This document shows, piece after piece, positions 35,601 through 45,220 of a stretch of DNA of 64,000 nucleotides (positions are counted from its first letter, which is position 1; each line of letters opens with the position of its first letter). The stretch is from NCBI GenBank assembly GCA_907165065.1, contig OU015529.1:11786554-11850553 (forward strand), read 5' to 3'. Origin of the DNA: Caprimulgus europaeus. Taxonomy: Eukaryota; Chordata; Aves; Caprimulgiformes; Caprimulgidae. The translations under genes and the position numbers were made by a program. The notes beneath the pieces are model-generated. The model saw only the letters and a program-made list of their open reading frames with translations. It was not told the origin of the DNA and made no database searches.

Positions 35601-38600
35601 ACAACCATGGCTGTTAATGTCTTGCACCAGGTACACAAAGCAGGAGGGAATACTCTACAGATCAATGCTTCTCCAACCAATTTTTGCTAAGGCTGTAAAT
35701 TCTGTGTTACCACATATACCACGGAATACTGAGAATGTTTGTCTAGGGTGACTGCAAATGAGGTCTCTCATAGTGATACTCATGAAGGTCAAGCTCTAAA
35801 AAGACCTACCAATTTTCTGCCATAATGACTGAAAGAGTCAGATCAAGTCATCAATGTCTGAAATTATAAATTCTCCGCAAGAGAAGAGCCCTGCCTGTTG
35901 TAACCCCGGCAATATGTGATTCAGATGCAGGTACACATCTTTTGCTTCTTCTGACTTTGGTCAGGCCTTAAAAACACTGAGTCAGGTTTCAAATCGGCAT
36001 AACCTCTTGCTGACTTTTTTTAGTGAGTGAAGATACAATCACCAGGTGACAATCATCATTCTTGTCACCAGAATGATGAAATCTGCAGCAGATGATCAAA
36101 TGTGCAATATTAAATTGATACTGGAGATGCCTCCTACAATTGATAGCTCCTTAGTAATTTTTCCCTCCACCTCCTGTGATCAACCCCACTTCTGCTACCC
36201 CTTCCATAGCTCCTTTGCCTGAGACATCCCTAACATGGGCTAAAAACACCCGGCTGTGCTCTCAGGAAATTGCAGAAACGGGGGAAAGCGTGTCTTGTTG
36301 CTGAGCTTGCTCTGTGTGTGCAAGTGTTATTTTTAAACTATCATACAAAAGGATGCAGTTCCCACCAGCCAAGGCATGTCTGAGCTTCTGTGAGACAAGG
36401 CTTTGCATTTCAGAAAGCAGAACACATGGCATGTGCTACTGCTGTCGCTGTGGCAAGACCCATGCACAGGGAATGCAGTAGCATTAAGTCACGTGTTAAA
36501 TAAACACACAGCTACAACACAAATGAAACTAGCCCAGAGCAGCTGTCATTTAGATGGTGGACATTCTCTTAAATTAAATGTTTTCTTTCCAATATTGCTA
36601 TGAAGAGGCAGAGTATACTAAGTCAATCTCAGTTCAGCAATGACTGACTTAACTGCTCTCTCTCCTGCTCTGCACAGCTGGGGGACACATCACCAACTGA
36701 ATCATCTAGACCCAATGGGGCTTATGCTCGTACTAGCACGAAGGATCTGCCTTGCTCCACATCCTTGCACTGCTGTGGCAATAGACAAAGTTGGGGCACC
36801 CACATGTACAGGGTCAAGCTTTATGGATGGGGAGGAAAAGGATGAGAGGAGTGAAGGTGCAACAGGCAGAGAAGATATAACACAGGTCCTGACAAGGCAA
36901 CTGCTATCAAAGAGGGCATGACAAACCCTTTGACTGCTCTCTTTCACCCAGACCCTGAGGAACTTCACTACTCATGCCCCGCTCTCTCCTGTGACAAATA
37001 TGTTGATATAAGGACCCCCACCACCACTACAGAAACCCAGGTGATGTCAATCCATGGCTTTGTTCATCATGCAACTTCAGTGTGTGTGAAACTACTATTA
37101 GAGAAGTTAAAATGCAGTTTTGGCACCTTAGGATGGCTTTTCAATGACTTCAGCAGCTGGCAGCTCTCACTGAAGGATGCAAACAGATTTTTAGAGGAGC
37201 TCAATTCCATTTGAGACACACAGGGGCCCTTCTCTCACCTACACAAGCCTGTTTCAGAGCTTTGGCTGAGTGCCTTTGCTCATTGCCTCTTCTCTCTGCT
37301 TTGCAAAGCAGAGATTGTTTCCTCTCCTCAGGTTTCAATGTAATTTTGGAATAGGTTCCTGCTGGGAATAATAAATCCTGATCTGCCTCCAACAAGAATC
37401 TCCACTACAAATAATCGTGATTTTTGTTCAGTCCAGGGTAGGGATGCAGGGGCCAACAGCGAAACTGCCGCTGATTCAAGGTCTCTCCATGCCTCTCACC
37501 CCTTCCTGACTTTCTTAAATAAAGGAGAATACTTCAAAAACATGCCAAATTGTATTTTGTGGGAGGAAAAAAATGCCAAAAGAACAACTGTGTCAGTATC
37601 AGTGAAGTTTTAAGTGTTAAGTTTCAACATTGTCATTTAGATTCATTTTCTCTTAACTTTAAAACTTTTGTCCTGCATCGATATATTTTTAATGTTAGTG
37701 ATCTCTTCATGTTTCCAGCTATTAAAACAAACTATTTAATTCTCCCAATTAAAAAAAAATCAATGACAAGGAAATTTAAATTATATTGCAATTAAATTTG
37801 CTGCTGTTTAAAACAAAAGCAGATTTCAATAGAATGGAATCTGGTTTCTCTTTATCTGTACTCTAAAGCATCCCATCAGAAAAAAAATCAAGGGAGCAAA
37901 GCACATCAAGAACAGCTACCTGCAGAATATAGTCAGGCACATATTCTAGGAAATTAAGTTGCACCTCAGCCCAGGAAATCAAATGTGATTAAGCAACTGA
38001 GATGATCTATGGAAACAGGAATCCCCCAGTGATATGCACACTGAGTTCTGTCAGTGAAGGGTGATTAGCCAGAAATTTTATTCACTGGCTGACTGACTCC
38101 AGCATTTCCCAGCAGCTGGCAGTCCTCTGGGGCTTTCTGACTTCATGGCAGGCGGTTCGGAGCATCACACTGCTCTGCCATCTATCCACGCTCTGCCTTC
38201 CCTCCCAGAGCAGGACACTGGTGCTTCCTCCTCTCTCCCCTCTCTGACAGCAACCCACCTGTGAGCTCCCATTTAATTTTAACATGAAGCATTTGGGTTC
38301 ATGGGAGAGACCAAACCTCAATGTAGCCAGCCAGATCCTTACCTTTAGGACATGCCTCACTCTTGCTTTGCACATATCAGATGGGACCATCTACAATTCT
38401 CCCTGCAAAGATCACTCGGTTGCACAGGCACTGCCTAAAGTCTGGGGACTAGGTGGGAAGGACAGTGTCATACCACTAAGGAAGGGAAACTCTCTTCTAC
38501 AAGGAAAAAGCATTGGACCAGGGCCTTACACCCCTTATACTTCCTTTCCTAAGCTCACAAACAGCACTGGCTTCCTGTCACAGCACTACTGGTCTCTCAC

Positions 38601-38677
38601 CAGCTCTGCTCTCCCTCTTCTGAAATGCTCCCATGCTGTCTCTCTCCAGCCATCTTATCTTGAATGGCATCTAAAAG
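26601..38677. other. Long intergenic stretch
   Basis: No coding exon recognised over 12 kb. Contains a C13 run (33757-33769), T-runs near 30370, and AT-rich blocks at 32760-32850 and 37530-37830; the latter is rich in TAATT-type motifs. The 29.5-29.8 kb patch is locally GC-richer with overlapping chance open frames. Confidence 0.6.
33757..33769. repeat. Poly-C run (C13)
   Basis: Thirteen consecutive C residues directly before AG in an otherwise AT-rich setting. Length is likely polymorphic and prone to sequencing error. Confidence 0.9.
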
Positions 38678-39010
38678 CCCTTCCCCTTCCCCTTCCCCTT
38701 CCCTTCCCTTCCCTTCCCTTCCCTTCCCTTCCCTTCCCTTCCCTTCCCTTCCCTTCCCTTCCCTTCCCTTCCCTTCCCTTCCCTTCCTTCCCTTCCCTTC
38801 CCTTCCCTTCCCTTCCCTTCCCTTCCCTTCCCTTCCCTTCCCTTCCCTTCCCTTTCCCTTTCCCTTTCCCTTTCCTTTCCCCTTCCCCTTCCCCTTCCCC
38901 TTCCCCTTCCCCTTCCCCTTCCCCTTCCCCTTCCCCTTCCCCTTCCCCTTCCCCTTCCCCTTCCCCTTCCCCTTCCCCTTCCCCTTCCCCTTCCCCTTCC
39001 CCTTCCCCTC
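38678..39010. repeat. Pyrimidine satellite: CCCCTT, CCCTT and CCCTTT units
   Basis: About 333 bp of pure pyrimidine on the plus strand. The order is a few CCCCTT hexamers (38678-38700), about 16 CCCTT pentamers, one interruption near 38781-38790, about 13 more pentamers, four CCCTTT units (about 38850-38875), then about 21 CCCCTT hexamers (38879-39008). The minus strand is AAGGG/AAGGGG and yields long Gly-Lys and Arg-Gly open frames that are artefacts. Single-molecule data would be needed to know the true length. Confidence 0.97.
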
Positions 39011-40840
39011 TTCATTTCCCACAAAGCTCTCTAGCTTTGCATTTGCTCTGCCTAGCATGGGGATTTTTGAGGATGCCACACACAATACATGACACATCTT
39101 TGCAAAGGCACCTCTGGTGTCACAGCTATGCCAGCAGGTGCCTGGCATAAGGCACCGGGAGCCAAACAATAAATGACCCATGTACGTGTGTGTTGGTTTG
39201 TATCTTTGCTTTGTATTTTACAGGGAAAAAGGCAAAAAGGCTCCTTCTTGCGAATAGTTCCTAAAAAGAGGCCTAAATCCCAACCTCAGCCTGTCTCCAT
39301 GCCAGCACAGGCGTTAGGTCATCAGCCTCATCCTGCCAATAATTGCTAACCGCCCACAAACCCTGCTGAAGCAGGTTGGAGAGCTTTAGGAGCTAAATCC
39401 TCCTCCAGGGCTTCGAACAAGTTTCACAAGATGGTTCAAAGCCTCAGCAGCTGGAACAGTGATACGATGTCATGTGCTGCAGATGAAGTGCTAATACTTA
39501 TCCATAATGGATTTGCTGGGATGTGTTTCATGTTTCCTCCACCTGTTGCCCCTCTCTTGTGGAGTCCTCCCTTCCCTGGGGTTTCGTCTTCATGACTTAA
39601 GATGTCTGTTTGTGGGGAAGTGGAGCTGGGTTGACCTTACTCTTTTTCACCTTACCTTCTTGTCTCATTCTGATGTCACAGCTCAGCAGTTCCCAGGAGC
39701 AGGATGAATGGTCTGGAGAGAAGAGAAACAGGCACAACCTCCTCTAAGGTTGTTAGGCTAACCAGCTAATTCATAGCTTGCTGATTGCACTCTTAAAATA
39801 AGTGCAATTAAAGGAGGATACACAGTGTATATCTTCTTTGCCTTAAGAGATGGTTGTAAATGAATTTACACATTACACAAAGCTGGATTACTTGGCTTGA
39901 TATGCAATTATCTGTACCAGCTGGTGGGGAGAAATCGCAACCAAAATCGAGCTCCTGCCCTGCTGCACAGGCAGGATTTCTGTCCCCGTTCCCACACATT
40001 CAGTCCTGATCCCAGCGTTTTGTCTATGTACACAAAGTGGGCATATTAAATGATGTGACTTTCCTGATAAACATATACAACCCCCTAAAAGTTTACATTT
40101 GCAAGAAGAATAAAGGTCTGCTTTACATCTAAACAGGCATCCTTCCAAGCAGGTGCCCTCAGACAGGCTTAGGAGTGGGGAAGAAAGCCTAAATGCTTGG
40201 AGATCAGGAAACCTGGGTCCTCTCTCCTTCTTGGGCCACAAACTTCCTGAGAAAGTTTGGTGTCAGACCTCAATTTTTCCCCCCTAAGAACACAAAAAAG
40301 TATCTGATGCGTTGTCCAAAGTGCTCATATACCACTAAAAACTGTCTGGGATCCTAGGTCCTTAGATTAATTCAGTCAGTCTCGTACTTGAAATCATATA
40401 TAGTCACTTAACACCAGATTAAAAACCAAACACACACAAGTAAGTGAGGGGACAAAGCATGTCTGTGGTTAAGCAGGGTTCTAAACCCAGGGCTCTAGAT
40501 AATGCTCAGCTTATTTCTAAAACGGTCTGCCTGTGCCTCCATTTCCCAAGCTGGGGTGAAAAGAACTCCACTCTCTCACAGGCACAAGGCAAAGCAAAAC
40601 ATGTTCGGACATTGCATTGATGTATAAAGGCCCAGGGACTAGTAGCAGTAACAAGAATCACAGATTAGAAATCAAAATTACTTTTAATAGCAAAATAAGC
40701 CACAGCACAAGTAGGGCCAAATGTGTTCAAAGTTCAGTTGCATCAAGGCCTGGGTTGCAATGAGGGCTGAGATAGAAACACTTTGGGGACCGTTCATTAT
40801 GGCAACTAGCACTGAAGTGAAAACTGAACTTGCTCCCACG
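39011..40840. other. Intergenic DNA
   Basis: No gene or repeat family recognised. Sequence is unique-looking and moderately AT-rich. Confidence 0.6.
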
Positions 40841-40847
40841 TTAGAGC

Positions 40848-40892
40848 TGAAGGCAAGCAGACTACCAGATCACTCAGTCTGACCTCCTGTAA
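40848..40892 (-). mobile_element. Possible old CR1 tail fragment
   Basis: The segment CAGATCACTCAGTCTGACCT followed by CCTGTAA resembles the complement of an ancient CR1 3' end (minus-strand reading AGGAGGTCAGACTGAGTGAT). It is the same old lineage as the relic at 14 kb. It is very short, so the call is tentative. The hairpin that starts at 40887 abuts it. Confidence 0.4.
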
Positions 40893-40982
40893 GGTGTAAG
40901 GTTTAATGCGTCACTCGGTGTTTCCTCTCACGATGTAAGGAAACGGAGTGATGCATTAAATCTTTCCTCTCAAGCCTTACAG
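40887..40982. repeat. Long imperfect inverted repeat (hairpin)
   Basis: The core stem pairs 40898-40916 with 40946-40964: 19 consecutive pairs, two of which are G:T. A small internal loop (40917-40919 against 40945) and six more pairs (40920-40925 with 40939-40944) follow, closed by a 13-base loop. Outer 8 bp arms (CTGTAAGG at 40887, CCTTACAG at 40975) also match perfectly. It could be a template-switch scar, a MITE-like relic or a structured RNA. Confidence 0.8.
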
Positions 40983-41189
40983 CTTGAGACTGACTAAAGC
41001 ACAACTTCCAGAAAACCTCAGCTTAATTGGGTGAAGGAGACCCTACCACTGGTCCCAAAGGTCAGGCCTCCTTTGTGCCAGCAGGAAGGAGGCATGGCTC
41101 GGGTCACCACACTTGTCACTGGAGGTGGAGAAGCAGGAGGAGGCGGTTGCCTCCACTTTCCAGAGGAAGTCACACGCTGGGTTTTGCAG

Positions 41190-41425
41190 CCTGGCTCACA
41201 TCAGCGCCTACGTTGTCTTTGTCACGGCAACGGCAGGGGAGATCCGTCAGACAGGCGTGCGCAGAGGGCTCCCGAACGCAGCATCCTGCAGTGGGGCTGG
41301 GGCAGCACCAACGGTCCTGGAGAGCATGGTGACAGCATCAGACCCTGCGGCTCCAGAAGGGAACCATGTACGGCCCCACCGAGCGCGGGGCGAGGCAGGC
41401 TGCACGCTTCCGCGGCTGGAAAGGG
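41190..41425. other. Small orphan CpG island
   Basis: Dense CG dinucleotides (roughly 20 in about 235 bp, counted by eye) within CpG-poor intergenic DNA. All three plus-strand frames are open over long stretches, which follows from GC content. No TATA box or recognisable exon is attached. It may be an orphan promoter, an enhancer, or an eroded GC-rich insertion. Confidence 0.55.
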
Positions 41426-43025
41426 CTCTGTATGGCATGGCTGGTTTCACCAGGGACTGACAGGGGGCTGAGGAATCCCCCTCCACCTGCCAGCAGCTCA
41501 GCACCCCCCTTGCCAGCTCACTCCCTCCCACTTTGCCTCTCCCATCCCCAAATCACTTCCTCTGCTGGGACCAGTGCAGGCAGTGGTGGGGCCATGCTCT
41601 GGAGCTGATCCAGGTTTACGCACACAAAAATCCATCCAAACCCAAACCACAGCCTGTTTTTTTTTGTTTGTTTGGTTGGTTTTTTTATTTTGTTTTGTTT
41701 TGTTTTTAGCAGGGCTGTTTTCAACCCCAACAACAAAACAGAGGGTGAAATGACATGTCACCCTCAGTGGAGCTGCTGTGACCGAAATCAGGAAACGCTC
41801 TTCCTCTTCCCATCACTGCTCGTCCCTGTCCCCATCCCTGCTCCCAGGAGAAGCTCCCATTGCCTCCTTTGTGTTGGCTTTGGGGTTCCTAAAACCTGCT
41901 TCAGCTCATTAATCCAGCAGAAAACAATCTGTTTTTGACATGCCAGGTTATTTCTTTCACTGGGACACTCCATGAATCCAGGTTAAACCACTCTTTGTAA
42001 CCTCCTAAAAAACCTCTCCAGTGATTTCAATGGTTGTGGCCACGGCATAGGCCACCCATGACTGCCCTGCACAAGAGGGGACAGCACGCAGCAGTGGGTG
42101 GGCAGGAAGGAGAGCAGGGCTCCAGGAAGGGGGACCCTCTCAAACCAGCTTCATCTCTAAAGGAAACCATGGCAAATAGCAGCCTGGATGCAGCACCAGC
42201 CATAATAATACCAAACAAGCCTTTGTTTTCTGCAGCAAATAAGGTGTGTTTTGTTCTTAACAACAGAAGAAAACCAGCCAGACCTAGAAGAGCACAGACA
42301 AAATAGCAAAGCAACCTGATTTCTAAAAAACTACTTAAATTACTGCCCAAATATATGCATTTAGTTGCTGCATGTGGCTTTCTCAGTGAGTCAGTGATTC
42401 TCTCACTATTTGACTCTAGGGACCTTTGCCAATCTTCACATTTTCACCAAAAAACAACCTTTTTTTTCCTCCTAAGACTGACAAAGAGTAGAGTCAATGG
42501 GGAACAGGCCTGAAAATCTTAACGCCTGGGAGCGGGGTTAAATCATTTAACAAGATGATCCCCAGGGAGAAAAGGCAACCTGCATTTTGCACCATTCCCA
42601 ATGCAACAGTAAAATATAGAGTTTTCCCAAAAGGTCCAGGATAAAGTTCCTGGACCAGGAACTGTGCCCTGACAGTTTAACTGACCAGGCCCAGTGCCCT
42701 TCCCAGCTTGCTCCAGTAGTGAAAGGAGTGCTGCACGCACACTGCTGGGGTCTGTGCCCTGGTCTGCACAGGAGAAGCACCCAATTTCCCTGCTGCAGGT
42801 CTATTGCCCACACATATCCTATAGCCCAGCTGGGCTGCCAGAGCAATTTATGTCTCCCAATTGTCTGATCATCTCTCTAGGTTATTTCTGAACTGGAGAG
42901 CTAAACATACATAGCCCGTGCAACACGTGCATGTGGTTGTCACCCCTCTGCTTGCCCCCGAGGATCACACAGCAGGTACCTGCATGGGAGCACTGCTAGC
43001 GGGGTGGGATGGCCTGGGCATGTGA
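41426..43025. other. Intergenic DNA
   Basis: No gene supported. Includes a T-rich low-complexity tract (41655-41707) of TTTG/TTTTG units. Confidence 0.6.
41655..41707. repeat. T-rich simple repeat (TTTG/TTTTG units)
   Basis: T-runs broken by single G residues, including GTTTGTTTGGTTGG and TTTTGTTTTGTTTTG. Low-complexity sequence. Confidence 0.85.
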
Positions 43026-43030
43026 CCACC
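43026..43030. repeat. Target-site duplication, left copy (CCACC)
   Basis: Five bases directly before the LTR, identical to 43684-43688. A 5 bp duplication fits the ERVL class. Confidence 0.9.
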
Positions 43031-43683
43031 TGTCCTGGTTTTACTAGGATAGAGTTAATTTTCTTCTTAGTTAGAATAGCTGTGTTTTGGTTTCAGTGTA
43101 AGACTTTTTGAGAAGAACATTGATAAAAGTACTGGTGCTATTAGTTGCTGCTGGAGCTCAAGGCCACCGTGTTTGGCTGTTCACATCTGCATTAGGACTG
43201 GGAGGGAGAAGCACAGTGAACAGCAAACCCCAAACTGGCATTGGGATGTGCCAGTGAGATATTCCAGATCATATCCCGTCATGGTCAGTACATTATCCGG
43301 GGCTGACCTGAAAGGGGGGTGAATCTCTCTGGCTTTCGCTCGGGCTCTCGCTCTTCCGGGATTGCGGTTTTGGTTTGGGATTGTCGCTCCTCCAGGATCG
43401 TTACCTGGGAACGGGCCGGGCTTGATTGGCAGGTGGTGAGCAATTGCATTGGGTATCATTCATTTGTATATTTTATTACTGTTATCATTATCACTACTAT
43501 TTTAATATTAGTATTATTTTAAGTTTTCTTTCATTTCTGTTATTAAACTGTTCTTATCTCAACCTACAAGCTTCCTTATCCTTGCCTCCCCAATCCTCTC
43601 CCCTGTCCCCTGGGGGTGGGAGGGAAGTGGGTGAAAGGCTGTGTTGGCTGCTAGCCAAGGGCTAGCCCAGTGAAACTATCACA
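43031..43683 (+). mobile_element. Solo LTR, avian ERVL type (653 bp)
   Basis: The element begins TGTCCTGGTTTTACTAGGAT and ends ATCACA, giving TG...CA ends. It is flanked by a perfect 5 bp duplication CCACC (43026-43030 and 43684-43688). Inside are hallmarks of an ERVL LTR family I recall from neoavian genomes: GGATAGAGTTAATTTTCTTC near the start, GTGGTGAGCAATTGCATTGG, an AT-rich TTATTA-type stretch, and the polyadenylation-type signal ATTAAACTGTTCTTATCTC. No internal gag or pol sequence or second LTR is present, so it arose by LTR recombination. The region where I expect the TATA box reads ACATTATCC, so promoter activity in the original frame is doubtful. Confidence 0.92.
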
Positions 43684-43688
43684 CCACC
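43684..43688. repeat. Target-site duplication, right copy (CCACC)
   Basis: Five bases directly after the LTR, identical to 43026-43030. Confidence 0.9.
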
Positions 43689-44319
43689 CCATGGGTGCCC
43701 ATTGAGATGCCCATCAATACATGTTTCAATCTGCTGTAGGTGCCTCCAGGCATTTGGGTTCTAAAAAAAAAAGCTAAAATTAGCTGTCCAGGAAAAAGCC
43801 CTATCTTTCCACAGATCTCGGTACTTGATTCTTACTTTGTTTTCTTTTGTACTGCAGGATTCCATTTGCCCTCCTTCCCCAAACACCACAATGCCTTCTC
43901 CATTATAAAGGTGAAACCTCTCTGCAAAACCCTGGTGTTCATTTGCTTTAGTCACATCGATAATCGCTGAATAATTAAAAAATAAACCTGAAGAATGTTG
44001 AGTGCTTCTTTCTCCCTCCTCTCCCTCACAATTATACAACACATTGATAAGATCATTAGTAATCATTGAACATCTGATTTTCATGTTTGTTGTTGCTGTT
44101 GCTGTAATATTTTTGCCTTTTAAAATTCCAGAACTTGGCTTTTCAAGAGTAACTGAGGTTGCGTGGGAGAGGAGTTTGCATCCTTGCCAGAGCCCCAAGG
44201 ATATGCTTTATATCTGGACTGCTTTAAATCTCCCTCACTGTCAAGGCTCCTCTTGAATCTGCCATCATCTCTGTTTTGCTATTGTGTAGAACCTTCTATT
44301 TTGGCATTGTGTATGGCCA

Positions 44320-44362
44320 TCTTAGTCTAGAAATGTCACTGTAAGACATTTCTAGACTAAGA
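44320..44362. repeat. Perfect inverted repeat, 18 bp arms, 7 bp loop
   Basis: Arm 44320-44337 (TCTTAGTCTAGAAATGTC) is the exact reverse complement of arm 44345-44362; the loop is ACTGTAA. An 11 bp direct repeat AAATGTCACTG occurs at 44331-44341 and again at 44367-44377, overlapping the left arm and flanking the right one. This combination is what a DNA-replication template switch would leave. Confidence 0.95.
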
Positions 44363-45139
44363 CATGAAATGTCACTGGTACTGCTTTCTTTCTTTTCCTG
44401 TTGGAAAACGTTGTGCAGTAACATTAATTGCAAAGTCTCTTCTGCACTTGAGATGTGGGAACTGGGACCAAATTTCCTACAATCAAGACCATAAAGTTTT
44501 ACCAAGTGGTTGATAACAAAATAAGAAGAGAGGATACAGGATGCAAATTGCTGTGACTTTGAGGAGCTCCTGTTTGGTCTTTGTTCTAAACACTAGGAAA
44601 CAGATTTCCAAGTGCCTGGACAGTGCAGCAGCTGCTCTTTTAGCCTGCTACTGCAGAGCATGCCTGGAGTGGTGCTGAACATGATTTGCTGTTCTGAAAG
44701 TGCCTTAATGCAAAACAAGAGTATGCTGAGGATCAACATCTATATACACCAGGCATCAACAGCAAACACAACTGTCCAGGCAGGACCCTGTCTGAATTCT
44801 GTACTGGGGTGCCCACTTGTCAGAGTCATATTTTTATCATCTGATGACTCAATGGGATCTCCATACAGCAATTTGTCTTTAAGCTCTGTGATGGTTTTTG
44901 CTGACCCAACCACTGCCCAGATGTCTCAGACAGACTGCATCACAGAAAAGCTGCATAAACTCCAAAAAGCCTCCTCAGAAACCCGACTGAAAGTCATCTA
45001 AAAGCCTGATACAAGCATAGAGCCTTCCCAGGAATCCCTTCAGGACAGCAATCCCTCTCAGGAGGATTATACTAAACCACTTACTCAGCTATACTAGACT
45101 TCGTGGTACAGTGCTGTGCTGATCGTCACCCAGAGGTAA

Positions 45140-45220
45140 ACACCTCATGCTATAGGAAGTAGATGTGACACCTCATGCTATGGGAAGTAGACGTGATGTG
45201 AGTAGGATGTGATGTGAGTA
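45140..45220. repeat. Tandem duplication, 28 bp unit, plus GTGATGTGAGTA repeat
   Basis: Units 45140-45167 and 45168-45195 match at 26 of 28 positions (core ACACCTCATGCTAT). GTGATGTGAGTA then appears at 45193-45204 and 45209-45220. A local minisatellite-like expansion. Confidence 0.9.

Noticed and set aside
38284-39181. Open frames of 288 (plus) and 194 (minus) codons with Pro-Ser and Gly-Lys repeats
   Set aside because: They are translations of the CCCTT/CCCCTT satellite and its flanks, not genes.
41031-41471. Overlapping open frames of 146 and 115 codons
   Set aside because: All three plus-strand frames are open over long stretches because of GC content, and none shows a conserved domain.
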